8,952 nucleotides of DNA from Caulobacteraceae bacterium (GTDB taxonomy: Bacteria; Pseudomonadota; Alphaproteobacteria; Caulobacterales; Caulobacteraceae): NCBI GenBank assembly GCA_013815405.1, contig JACDGF010000062.1, positions 1 through 8,952 of the forward strand. Reading direction: 5' to 3'. Position 1 is the first letter of the stretch, and each line of letters opens with the position of its first letter. Below are positions 1 through 6,329 of the stretch, in pieces. The notes below the pieces were generated by a model. It searched no databases. It was not told the DNA's origin and worked only from the letters and a program-made list of their open reading frames with translations. The translations under genes were made by a program, and so were the position numbers.

Positions 1-993
1 GGCCGCGGCGACCCGCTCCGCCCGCGAGGGGGCGGCCTGGGCGACAAGGACGCTCTGGCCGCCTCCCGCGGCGACGAAGGCCCCGGGCGCGTCGCGGAAG
101 CGGGGCAGCCTCAGGCCCAGGGCGATGACGCCGCCCGCGACGAGGGTCAGGGCCGAGACGGCGGCGAACACCAGCACAAGGATCAGCAAGGCGTAGACCG
201 GGGCGGTCGAATAGTCCTTCTGCGCCAGCTGGTCGCGCAGGCGCAGAAGGAACGGCTCCAGGACCGTCAGGTCCACGCCCAGGATCACGGTGATCGCCAG
301 GGGGGCGAGGGCGAAGGCGAGGCTCGCCCTCAGCCACCCCTCGAAGAGGCCGCGGGTCGTCTGGAACAGCATCAGGGCGATGAAGATCGGCCCCACCGCC
401 AGCAGCAGGCCCAGGACCATCTTGATCGCCAGCAGGACGCCGAGGGTGGAGAGCAGCAGGGTCATCGCCGCGACCGTGAGGCCCTGGGCGCCGAAACCGT
501 TCCCGACCGCGGGGGCGCCGGGCAGGGCGGGCTGCGAGGCGGTGTGCTGGGTGAAGGCCGTCGCAAAGGCGTTCAGGGCGTCAAACACCGCCTGCAGGCC
601 GTCGAACACATCGCCGCGGAACAAGGAGCCTTGCGGCTGAACGCCGACGAGCATGGCCCCGGCCAGCTCCGCCGGGCCCCGGAACAGAAAATTATAGACC
701 ACCGTCTGATAGGTGGCCCAGCCGGTGGTCAGGGCCAGGATGGCGCCGATCTTGACCGCCGTGAGCGCCAGCTCCCCGATCCGAAGCTGGGTGCGCCCCA
801 GCAGGAGGCGGTATCCCAGGATCGCCACATAGATGGTCAGCAGGCTGGTGAGGATCGCCGAGAAGGCGCTCGAAGGCTCGAACAGGGTCGCGTAGCCGCC
901 CCGGACCAGGCCCTGGACATTGCAGTCGACGATCCCCAGCAGGCTTCGGACCAGCGGGTCGTCGGGGCCCTGGGCCGGGCAGAGGGCGGGCAT
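1..993 (-). CDS. virB6: VirB6/TrbL-family inner-membrane protein of a type IV secretion system (partial, 3' end beyond window)
   Basis: The reverse strand is open from an ATG at 993-991 to the window edge (331 codons, no stop), so the C-terminus is missing. VirB6 is the polytopic inner-membrane component of the translocation channel. Several hydrophobic segments are visible, roughly residues 43-65, 73-91, 172-211, 222-240 and 267-294. The first two are followed by the motif WATYQ beginning at Trp92, the position of the conserved tryptophan in VirB6 proteins. The stretch LAVGPIFIALMLFQ at 198-211 followed by a Gly-Trp-Leu-Arg helix is also typical of this family. The ATG shares one base with the virB4 stop (TGATG), and a GGAG sits 8 bases upstream inside virB4, so translation is probably coupled. 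There is no room for virB5 between virB4 and this gene. TrbL of conjugation systems is the alternative name; the neighbours favour VirB6. Confidence 0.85.
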   Translation of the reverse strand, partial: MPALCPAQGPDDPLVRSLLGIVDCNVQGLVRGGYATLFEPSSAFSAILTSLLTIYVAILGYRLLLGRTQLRIGELALTAVKIGAILALTTGWATYQTVVYNFLFRGPAELAGAMLVGVQPQGSLFRGDVFDGLQAVFDALNAFATAFTQHTASQPALPGAPAVGNGFGAQGLTVAAMTLLLSTLGVLLAIKMVLGLLLAVGPIFIALMLFQTTRGLFEGWLRASLAFALAPLAITVILGVDLTVLEPFLLRLRDQLAQKDYSTAPVYALLILVLVFAAVSALTLVAGGVIALGLRLPRFRDAPGAFVAAGGGQSVLVAQAAPSRAERVAAA

Positions 994-3377
994 CAGGCCG
1001 GCTCCAGCAGGCGCGGCAGCCAGTCGGCGGGCGCGTCGCCCACCTCGTCGCGAAGGGCGTCGAGACGCCTCACCGTCCCCTCGCGGCCCGACAAAACGGT
1101 GAGCAGGTCGGGCATGCCCGAGAGGTTCAGGCGGGCGACGACGCTGTCGTTCCCGTGCTTGATCAGAAAGCAGCGGGCGGTGTCCGGCAGGGTGCGGACC
1201 AGGTCGAACTCGTGGCTGGTCAGGCCGAAGCCGCCGCAATAGTCGCTCTGCTGGGCCTTGGGATTGACCATGAAGATCTGGGTCGCGGCCTGTTCGATGA
1301 TCGCGCTGGAGATGCGGCTGGCCAGAGCATCCTGGGCGCTCTGGGTGCAGAAGCCGACGATGCCGTTGCGCTTGCGGATGGTCTTTTCCCAATCCTTGAT
1401 CCGCTGGATGAAGACCTCGTCGTCCAAGGCCTTCCATCCCTCGTCGATGACGATGATCGAGGGCGTGCCGTCGAGCCGCTGCTCCACCCGGTGGAAGAGG
1501 TACATCATCGCCGGGGTGCGCGCCGCCGGATCGTCGAGGATCTGGGTCATGTCGAACCCGATCGTGCGGGCGTCCAGGTCCAGCCCGTCCTCTTCGTTGT
1601 CGAACAGCCAGGCGTAGTCCCCGCCGCCGTGCCAGGGCGCCAGGCGGGCGGCGAGGTCGGCGACGGTGGGCCGACGGCCGCCGCGGAACAGGTCGGCGAA
1701 ATAGCGCAGTCGCCGGTATTCGCGCGGCTGGGCGAAGTTGGCGTCCACCGCCTCGGCGATGCGGGTCAGATCCTCCGCGTCGAGGGCCTCGCCGCGCCCG
1801 GCCACCAGCTTGGCGGTCCAGTCGGCCAGGAAGCGCCGGTTGATCGGGTCATCGTCCAGCAGCAGGGGATTGAGGCCGGTGGGCCGGCCGGGCCGCAGCA
1901 CGTCGTAGCGCCCGCCGATGGCGCGCAGGAAGATCTCCGCTCCCCGGTCCTTGTCGAAATAGACCGTGCGCGGAGAGACCTTCTGGGCTTGGGCGAGCAG
2001 GAAACCCAGGACCACCGTCTTGCCCGAACCCGACGGGCCGATGACGGTGAAGTTGCCCAGGTCGCCCTTGTGGAAATTGAAATAGTAGGGGCCAGCGGAG
2101 GTCGTCTCGAGCACGGTGATCGCCGGGCCCCAATGGTTGTCGCGGGCCTCCCCGACCGGGAAGTTGTGGCAGCTGGCGAGGCCGGCGAAATTGCCGCTGG
2201 AGATCAGGGCGCGGCGGGCGATATCCTTGAAGTTGCCGGGAAACTGGGCCCAGAAGGCCGGCTCCAGATTGACGTCCTCCCGCGCCGCGATGATGCCCAG
2301 CTCGGTGAACGCCGACTGCACGTCGGCCGCCGCCTCGTTGAGCGCGGTGAGCGAGGGCGCCTTGACCATCACCGTCATGTGATGCTCGCCGAAGGCCGAC
2401 CGGCCGGCCGCCACGTCGTCCTTGGCGGTCACCAGGTCCCGGCGAAGGCTCAGGGCCTCGTCGTCGGCCGCCCGCATGCGCCGAAGCGCCAGGTTCATCC
2501 GGTCCAGGGTCATCTGCCGGTCGACGAAGCCGAAGCTCTCAGTGACCACCATTTCGGCTGGCAGGCGCAGCAGGTCGTCGAGCATGCCCGGCGCGGTCTG
2601 GCCCGGATAGTCCTTGATCGAGACCATGGCCCCGAAGGCGCGGTCCAGCCGCCCGGCGGCGGCGAACTCGATCGCCTGGGCGCCGAAGCTCACCCTTCGG
2701 TAGGGGAGGTAGAGGCCCAGGTCGGCCTGGGGGATCCGCACCGGCCGGATCTCGCCGTTGAACAGCAGGGAGAGGAATTCCAGGGGCTCCGAGAAAAGGC
2801 CCCGGTCGGTCTCATAGGCGCTGAGCAGGCGCGCGCCGTACGGCTCCAGGGCCGACAGCAGCCCGTCGCGCGCGGCGTTGAGGGCGGTCTGATCGCGCGC
2901 CAGCCCGGCCGCCGCCTCCTCGCGGTCTCCCGCCCCTCGCAGCGCCGTCAGGGCCGACTGGAGCAGCCCCACCCTTCCCTGCAGCGGCCGCCGCACCAGG
3001 GTGAGGAAGAGGTCGTTGACATAGAGCTTGCGGGTGTCGAGGCGGCTGCGCCACGCCTCGTCCAGCGAGCGGCTGAAGGGGTCGGCGAAGGCGCCGGTCA
3101 GGTCGGCGGCCACCTCCCGGCGTACGATGTGATGGTAGAGGGCGAACCGGGAATTGGCGACGCCCCGCAGCATCGTCTCGCGCACCGTCTTGCGATAGTT
3201 GAGCTCGTCGGTGTCGGCGGTCTCGAAGGGAAAGCCGCGCAGGTGCAGGAACTGCAACAGGCGCCCGTCGCGCGTCGCCAGGGTCGTGTCGTCGACATGG
3301 CGGGCGTAGGGCAGGCGCGCGCCCGCCGGCTGTTCGCGCCGGGGGTCCGGCCCGGCCGGGTGTCTTTCGCGCGGCAT
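993..3377 (-). CDS. virB4: VirB4 ATPase of type IV secretion system
   Basis: The protein has 794 residues, the usual VirB4 length. VirB4 is the conserved cytoplasmic ATPase that powers pilus assembly and substrate transfer at the inner-membrane complex. An N-terminal VirB4/CagE-type domain covers about residues 20-400. The C-terminal P-loop domain carries Walker A GPSGSGKT at 447-454 and Walker B IIVIDE at 641-646. It also has the family's FDKDRGAE segment (474-481), GLNPL (501-505), and a TQSAQDAL sensor-like stretch (678-685). I chose the ATG at 3377: it lies 8 bases after the virB3 stop and has a GAGAG ribosome-binding site. An in-frame ATG at 3461 would add 28 residues encoded entirely inside virB3 and looks unlikely. 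The gene sits in the virB1-2-3-4-6 order expected for a VirB operon. No disruption of motifs was seen. Confidence 0.95.
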   Translation of the reverse strand: MPRERHPAGPDPRREQPAGARLPYARHVDDTTLATRDGRLLQFLHLRGFPFETADTDELNYRKTVRETMLRGVANSRFALYHHIVRREVAADLTGAFADPFSRSLDEAWRSRLDTRKLYVNDLFLTLVRRPLQGRVGLLQSALTALRGAGDREEAAAGLARDQTALNAARDGLLSALEPYGARLLSAYETDRGLFSEPLEFLSLLFNGEIRPVRIPQADLGLYLPYRRVSFGAQAIEFAAAGRLDRAFGAMVSIKDYPGQTAPGMLDDLLRLPAEMVVTESFGFVDRQMTLDRMNLALRRMRAADDEALSLRRDLVTAKDDVAAGRSAFGEHHMTVMVKAPSLTALNEAAADVQSAFTELGIIAAREDVNLEPAFWAQFPGNFKDIARRALISSGNFAGLASCHNFPVGEARDNHWGPAITVLETTSAGPYYFNFHKGDLGNFTVIGPSGSGKTVVLGFLLAQAQKVSPRTVYFDKDRGAEIFLRAIGGRYDVLRPGRPTGLNPLLLDDDPINRRFLADWTAKLVAGRGEALDAEDLTRIAEAVDANFAQPREYRRLRYFADLFRGGRRPTVADLAARLAPWHGGGDYAWLFDNEEDGLDLDARTIGFDMTQILDDPAARTPAMMYLFHRVEQRLDGTPSIIVIDEGWKALDDEVFIQRIKDWEKTIRKRNGIVGFCTQSAQDALASRISSAIIEQAATQIFMVNPKAQQSDYCGGFGLTSHEFDLVRTLPDTARCFLIKHGNDSVVARLNLSGMPDLLTVLSGREGTVRRLDALRDEVGDAPADWLPRLLEPA

Positions 3378-3385
3378 CGCCACTC

Positions 3386-3670
3386 TCAAGGCGAATAGGA
3401 GTTGCAGCGCCAGAACGGCGCATTGCGAACCCGAGGGCAACGGCTGACGCGGGTCAGCCACAGGTCGAAGAAGCGCGGCTCCTTGAGGCAGCCCAGATAC
3501 CCCGCCAGGTGCAGGACCAGGGCGACGAGCAGGGCCCAGAAGGACTTGGTGATCAGGAAGATCTCCAGGGTGACCACGGCGTTGAGCACGAAGTAACTGT
3601 AGGTCACCCCGGCGAACATCTGGGGGCGGGTCAGGGCGCCGAACACCGGGTCTCGCTCGAGCTGGGCCAT
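3386..3670 (-). CDS. virB3: VirB3 inner-membrane protein of type IV secretion system
   Basis: The product has 94 residues, the normal VirB3 size. VirB3 is a small inner-membrane protein that works with VirB4 and VirB6 in the channel base. The sequence begins MAQLERDPVFGALTRPQMFA, matching the family pattern of an N-terminal Leu-Thr-Arg-Pro segment. A hydrophobic helix pair follows at about residues 21-40 and 44-60. The cytoplasmic tail FFDLWLTRVSR with NSYSP at the C-terminus is also a family signature. The ATG lies two bases after the virB2 stop (TGA CC ATG) and has no clear Shine-Dalgarno sequence of its own, so translation is probably coupled to virB2. A longer reading frame starting at 3952 runs in another frame through virB2 and is rejected as the start. 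Confidence 0.92.
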   Translation of the reverse strand: MAQLERDPVFGALTRPQMFAGVTYSYFVLNAVVTLEIFLITKSFWALLVALVLHLAGYLGCLKEPRFFDLWLTRVSRCPRVRNAPFWRCNSYSP

Positions 3671-3672
3671 GG

Positions 3673-4017
3673 TCAGCCGGCGCCGGAGGCCACCGTCCGG
3701 ATGCCCGCGACGATCGCCGCGGCGCCGAAGACGATGAAGCAGCCGAGGATGACCACCGCGCCGCGCCGCCAGTCGATCCGGCCGGTCAGCATCATCAGCC
3801 CGGTGGCGCCCACCGCGATTACCGCCAGGGCGGTGGCGACATTCCCCAGCAGGGTGCCCTGCAGCCAGTCCACGGCGGTGAGGATGACGCCGGAGCCGGC
3901 CGGGTCGAGCTGCGCCGACTGGGCGTGGGCGATGGAGGCCAGGCCGGCGCACCAGGCCCCGGCCAGGGTGGCGAAACCGATGGGGCGCGCCGGCGGCCTC
4001 GAAGATTGACGGACCAT
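3673..4017 (-). CDS. virB2: VirB2/TrbC-family major pilin precursor
   Basis: The 114-residue precursor has a basic N-terminus and a signal peptide ending Ala-His-Ala at 30-32, so a mature protein would begin with Gln33. VirB2 is the pilin subunit of the type IV secretion pilus and is extracted from the inner membrane for assembly. The mature part (about 82 residues) has two hydrophobic helices, about 55-78 and 87-106. A short positively charged loop, GRIDWRRG (79-86), lies between them, as in other VirB2 and TrbC pilins. The C-terminus is Ser-Gly-Ala-Gly. The gene has a strong AGGAGG ribosome-binding site that abuts the virB1 stop codon. It is the second gene of the virB cluster. Length, topology and position agree; sequence conservation in this family is low, so the call rests mainly on those three. 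Confidence 0.9.
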   Translation of the reverse strand: MVRQSSRPPARPIGFATLAGAWCAGLASIAHAQSAQLDPAGSGVILTAVDWLQGTLLGNVATALAVIAVGATGLMMLTGRIDWRRGAVVILGCFIVFGAAAIVAGIRTVASGAG

Positions 4018-4022
4018 GGGCG

Positions 4023-4763
4023 CTACCTCCTCGGATCGGCTTGTACGAGCGGCGCGGCGGCCTGGCTCAAACGGGCCATGATCGCCGCCACATAGTCGCG
4101 GGTTTCCTTGAATGGCGGCACGCCGCTCCAGCGGTCCACCGCGCCAGGGCCGGCGTTGTACGCCGCCAGGGCGCGGATGATGTCGCCGTCATAGCGGCTG
4201 AGCAGGGCGCGCAGATAGGCCGCGCCGCCCCGGAAATTCTGGCGGGTGTCGTAGGGATCGACGCCGAGGGACCGGGCGGTCCCAGGCATCAGCTGCATCT
4301 CACCGACGGCCCCGGCGCGGGAGACGACGCCCGGCCGGAACCGCGATTCCGTCCAGGCCACCGCCTCCACCAGCGCCGGGCTCAACTGGACCGCTTGGGC
4401 GGCGTCGGCGAGGGCGGGTTGGATTCCATGGCTTTCGGAGCGCCAAGGCGCTGGACGGCGGGACTTCAGAATCGGCGTCGCGCCGCTCGCGTCGAAGACC
4501 GCCGGCCGGTCATAGACCGTCACCCGGCCCCCCTCGCCGATCTCCAGAACCTGGGCGGGGGCGAAGCCCGGAAGTGTCAGCGCCAGTGCGCCGATAAGGG
4601 CGCCCAGCCAAGCCGAGCCGGCGTTACGCCCCCCTCCCGGCCTTCGGCCGTACTCCCCCCAGGGGGGGGAGAGAAAATCAACCTCTCTTCCCCCTCTGGA
4701 GGAAGTACCGGCGAAGCCGGGGAAGGGGGCTCCGGCGGAGCGCGCGCTACTGGTAGCGGACAT
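4023..4763 (-). CDS. virB1: VirB1-type lytic transglycosylase (start uncertain; 5' end runs through a repeat)
   Basis: The protein is a periplasmic SLT-family murein transglycosylase that would open the cell wall locally for the secretion apparatus. Catalytic-domain signatures are AVAWTESRF with the presumed catalytic Glu139, GAVGEMQLMPGTA (151-163), AAYLRALLSRY (181-191), AYNAGPGAV (201-209) and ETRDYVAAIM (220-229). A signal-peptide core at about 51-70 ends Ala-Pro-Ala before Gln71. The only in-frame ATG ahead of that core is at 4763, giving an odd 50-residue N-terminal extension. About residues 12-45 of it are encoded by the inverted repeat at 4629-4730. No ATG, GTG or TTG occurs in frame between 4763 and the signal core, and the next GTG (4523) would remove the signal. 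The ATG at 4763 overlaps the end of the DUF4198 gene by 17 bases and has no good ribosome-binding site. Function is confident; the true start, and hence whether the protein is exported well, is not. Confidence 0.85.
   Translation of the reverse strand: MSATSSARSAGAPFPGFAGTSSRGGREVDFLSPPWGEYGRRPGGGRNAGSAWLGALIGALALTLPGFAPAQVLEIGEGGRVTVYDRPAVFDASGATPILKSRRPAPWRSESHGIQPALADAAQAVQLSPALVEAVAWTESRFRPGVVSRAGAVGEMQLMPGTARSLGVDPYDTRQNFRGGAAYLRALLSRYDGDIIRALAAYNAGPGAVDRWSGVPPFKETRDYVAAIMARLSQAAAPLVQADPRR
4026..4031 (-). promoter_or_regulatory. Strong Shine-Dalgarno site of virB2
   Basis: AGGAGG is followed directly by the TAG stop of virB1, and the virB2 ATG starts 8 bases downstream of the AGGAGG. 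It is the clearest ribosome-binding site in the virB cluster. That fits the need for a pilin to be made in larger amounts than its neighbours, although this consequence is inferred. Confidence 0.75.
4629..4730. repeat. Inverted pair of a ~46-bp GC-rich intergenic repeat (REP/BIME-like)
   Basis: The arm at 4629-4674 and the reverse complement of the arm at 4684-4730 align along nearly their whole length. They share the order C-run, TCCC, GGC-TTCG-type palindrome, GTACT, C-rich/G-rich palindrome, AGAGA. Each arm has its own small palindromes, for example GGCCTTCGGCC at 4639-4649 and CCGGCGAAGCCGG at 4708-4720. A 9-base spacer (4675-4683) separates the arms, so transcripts could fold into a long hairpin. 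Repeats of this general look (a C-rich stretch, a TTCG palindrome, then a G-rich stretch) are familiar between genes in Caulobacter-like genomes; that is recalled, not searched. It lies between the DUF4198 gene and the virB1 signal-peptide region and may act as a transcript boundary or an mRNA-stabilising element. Confidence 0.8.
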
Positions 4764-5610
4764 TGGGCGGGTAGGCGAAGGTGAGGCTGGAGAAGGTGGT
4801 GTCGAAATCGGCCCCCGGAATCCCCTTGACCGGCTCGGTCCACAGCACGTTGATCAGCCAGGAGCCGACGTGGGGGACCTTGAACGTCGCGCGGCCCGAG
4901 GCGTCGGACAGCACGGTTGCCAGCGGATGGCCGTCGAATTCCAGATTGGTCAGCATGACCAGGGCTCCTGGCAGCGGGCGGCCCTTATACAGAATCCGGA
5001 CCGGCAAGGGGTCCTTCAATCCCAGGGTGTAGGGGTTTTTCTCCGGCACGATCTCCAAGGTCATGCCCAGCGGGCGGGTCACCTGCGCCTGGCCCTTGGC
5101 CGCGGGCGGCCCGACCTGGACCAGGGCCTTGGCGCGGCGGCTGTAGACCTCGCGGCCGGGGGCGTCCGTCGTTCTGGTCTGGTTCCGCAGCTTCAGGGCC
5201 GGGGTCAGCCCCTCGAACTTGAGATAGTCGTTGAAGCGGATCGCCGGCAGGATGCTGCTGGCGTGGTTGGTCTCCAAGGCCACGACATAGGTCCCGGGGC
5301 CTTGGAAGGACATCGGCGAATTGAACACCCCCGCCCCGGGTTTCAGGCCCGGTTTCTGGTCGACGCCGCCCTTGGGCCCGATGGCGCGCAAGAGGGTGAT
5401 GCGATCGAGGGTCAGGGGGGAGGGCTGGCGCAAGGACCCGTGGCCGACCTGCAGGCTGACGGTCGTCTCCCCGCCGACCGGCACCCAGAAGTATCGCGGC
5501 TGCAGCCAGAAGTCGTGCGCGCTCGCCGCCGCGGGGCACGCCAGCGCCGCGGCGGCGAGCCAGGGAAGGACGCGGGGGAGGGCGCAAAATCGGGCGAGGC
5601 GGACAACCAT
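4747..5610 (-). CDS. DUF4198 (NikM-like) periplasmic protein, probable nickel/cobalt uptake accessory
   Basis: The product has 287 residues from the ATG at 5610. I chose this start because it places a normal signal peptide at the N-terminus (basic residues, hydrophobic core about 14-25, Ala-Ser-Ala at 29-31). The upstream in-frame ATG at 5676 would add 22 residues before it. The mature protein would begin His32-Asp-Phe-Trp-Leu-Gln-Pro, the family hallmark. Other family-like stretches are the DYLKFEG segment (128-134), RRAKALVQ (158-165), LEIVPEKNPY (185-194), KGRPLPGALV (209-218) with a carboxypeptidase-regulatory-like beta fold after it, and a SDASGRATF turn (235-243). DUF4198 proteins often accompany metal-ion transporters, especially for nickel or cobalt. 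Here the divergent neighbour is hupE, which supports that role. Metal specificity cannot be read from the sequence. It lies on the same strand as the virB genes, but a shared function with them is not suggested by its family. Confidence 0.85.
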   Translation of the reverse strand: MVVRLARFCALPRVLPWLAAAALACPAAASAHDFWLQPRYFWVPVGGETTVSLQVGHGSLRQPSPLTLDRITLLRAIGPKGGVDQKPGLKPGAGVFNSPMSFQGPGTYVVALETNHASSILPAIRFNDYLKFEGLTPALKLRNQTRTTDAPGREVYSRRAKALVQVGPPAAKGQAQVTRPLGMTLEIVPEKNPYTLGLKDPLPVRILYKGRPLPGALVMLTNLEFDGHPLATVLSDASGRATFKVPHVGSWLINVLWTEPVKGIPGADFDTTFSSLTFAYPPNVRYQ

Positions 5611-5638
5611 CAATCGTTCCGATCCGTATAGGGCGCCA

Positions 5639-5667
5639 TTGACGCTCGCCTGGCCGGCCAACATGAC
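5639..5667 (+). promoter_or_regulatory. Possible promoter and palindromic operator for hupE
   Basis: The 107-base gap between the divergent DUF4198 gene and hupE contains TTGACG at 5639-5644. This is a good -35 match and fits the TTGACG form common in Caulobacter-type promoters. Seventeen bases later, CATGAC at 5662-5667 is only a weak -10. The spacer holds the perfect palindrome TGGCCGGCCA at 5651-5660, where a metal-responsive repressor could act, though such a palindrome is not rare in DNA this GC-rich. No riboswitch was recognised. On the other strand, TATACG at about 5616-5621 could be a -10 for the DUF4198 gene but has no matching -35. Confidence 0.25.
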
Positions 5668-5717
5668 AAGGGCCATCGGCGAGGCCCGCCGCCGGCCATC
5701 ATAGGGGACATCGAAGC

Positions 5718-6329
5718 ATGACGGGGGCCTTTCGCCAACGCGTGTCGATCGGCGCCGGCCTTGGGCTGCTGGCGGTCCTGGCGGCCGGGCCGGCGAGCGC
5801 GCACCTGGGCACTGGGCTGCCAGGCGGCTTCCTGTCGGGCTTCAGGCATCCCTTCAGCGGGTTCGATCATCTGCTGGCCATGGTCTCGGTCGGGCTGTGG
5901 GGCGCGTTCCTGGGCCGCCCGCTGATCATCGCCCTGCCGGTGATCTTCCCCACCGTGATGGCCATGGGCGCGGTGCTCGGCATGGCCCATACGCCGATGC
6001 CGCCGGTGGAGATCGGGATCGCCGTCTCCGTACTGATGCTGGGCGTCCTGATCGCGGCGGCGGCCAAGGCGCCGATCTGGTTCGCCTGCCTGATCGTGGG
6101 GGTGTTCGCCGTCTTCCACGGCTATGCCCATGGCGCGGAGCTGCCCTCGGCGGCGGACCCGATCGGCTTTGCCGTGGGCTTCGTCCTGGCGACCGGCCTG
6201 CTGCACGTCGCCGGCATCGGCATCGGCGCCCTGAACGCCCGTCCCGCCGGCGTGATCGCGACGCGAACCCTCGGCGGGCTCGTCGCCATGGCCGGCGCCT
6301 GGTTTCTCTATCTGGCCGTCCATCGATGA
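5718..6329 (+). CDS. hupE: HupE/UreJ family nickel transporter-like membrane protein
   Basis: The product has 203 residues, the usual HupE/UreJ length. Family members are small membrane proteins proposed to move nickel (or cobalt) for hydrogenase and urease. A signal peptide ends Ala-Ser-Ala at 26-28, leaving His29 at the mature N-terminus. Signature motifs are present: HPFSGFDHLLAM at 44-55 (His44, Asp50, His51) and FHGYAHGAE at 133-141 (His134, His138, Glu141). His163 in a late helix completes the usual histidine-rich set. About six hydrophobic segments follow the signal. The ATG has AGGGGA about nine bases upstream. Its stop overlaps the next gene's start in ATGA, so the two are probably translated together. 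No urease or hydrogenase genes are in view, so the end use of the metal is unknown. Confidence 0.9.
   Translation: MTGAFRQRVSIGAGLGLLAVLAAGPASAHLGTGLPGGFLSGFRHPFSGFDHLLAMVSVGLWGAFLGRPLIIALPVIFPTVMAMGAVLGMAHTPMPPVEIGIAVSVLMLGVLIAAAAKAPIWFACLIVGVFAVFHGYAHGAELPSAADPIGFAVGFVLATGLLHVAGIGIGALNARPAGVIATRTLGGLVAMAGAWFLYLAVHR

Noticed and set aside
1155..3398. A 747-codon open frame on the plus strand opposite virB4
   Set aside because: It mirrors virB4 on the other strand. High GC at third positions removes stops in the opposite frame. The translation is Gly/Ala/Arg/Gln-rich with no domain, while virB4 has all its motifs.
3378..3461. An upstream ATG for virB4 at 3461
   Set aside because: It would put 28 extra residues entirely inside virB3. 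The ATG at 3377 has a ribosome-binding site and normal spacing from the virB3 stop.
4629..4730. The repeat pair as an intrinsic terminator for the DUF4198 gene
   Set aside because: There is strong hairpin potential but no T-run after either arm in the minus-strand direction. It also lies between the DUF4198 stop and the virB1 signal region, so a strong terminator would block virB1 unless a promoter lies inside it. Kept as a repeat only.
4041..4784. A 247-codon plus-strand frame opposite virB1
   Set aside because: Antisense to the conserved transglycosylase domain. The translation is Arg/Gly/Ala-rich without family features.
5611..5676. An upstream ATG for the DUF4198 gene at 5676
   Set aside because: It would place 22 residues before a typical signal peptide and cover most of the divergent promoter gap. 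The ATG at 5610 gives a normal exported protein.
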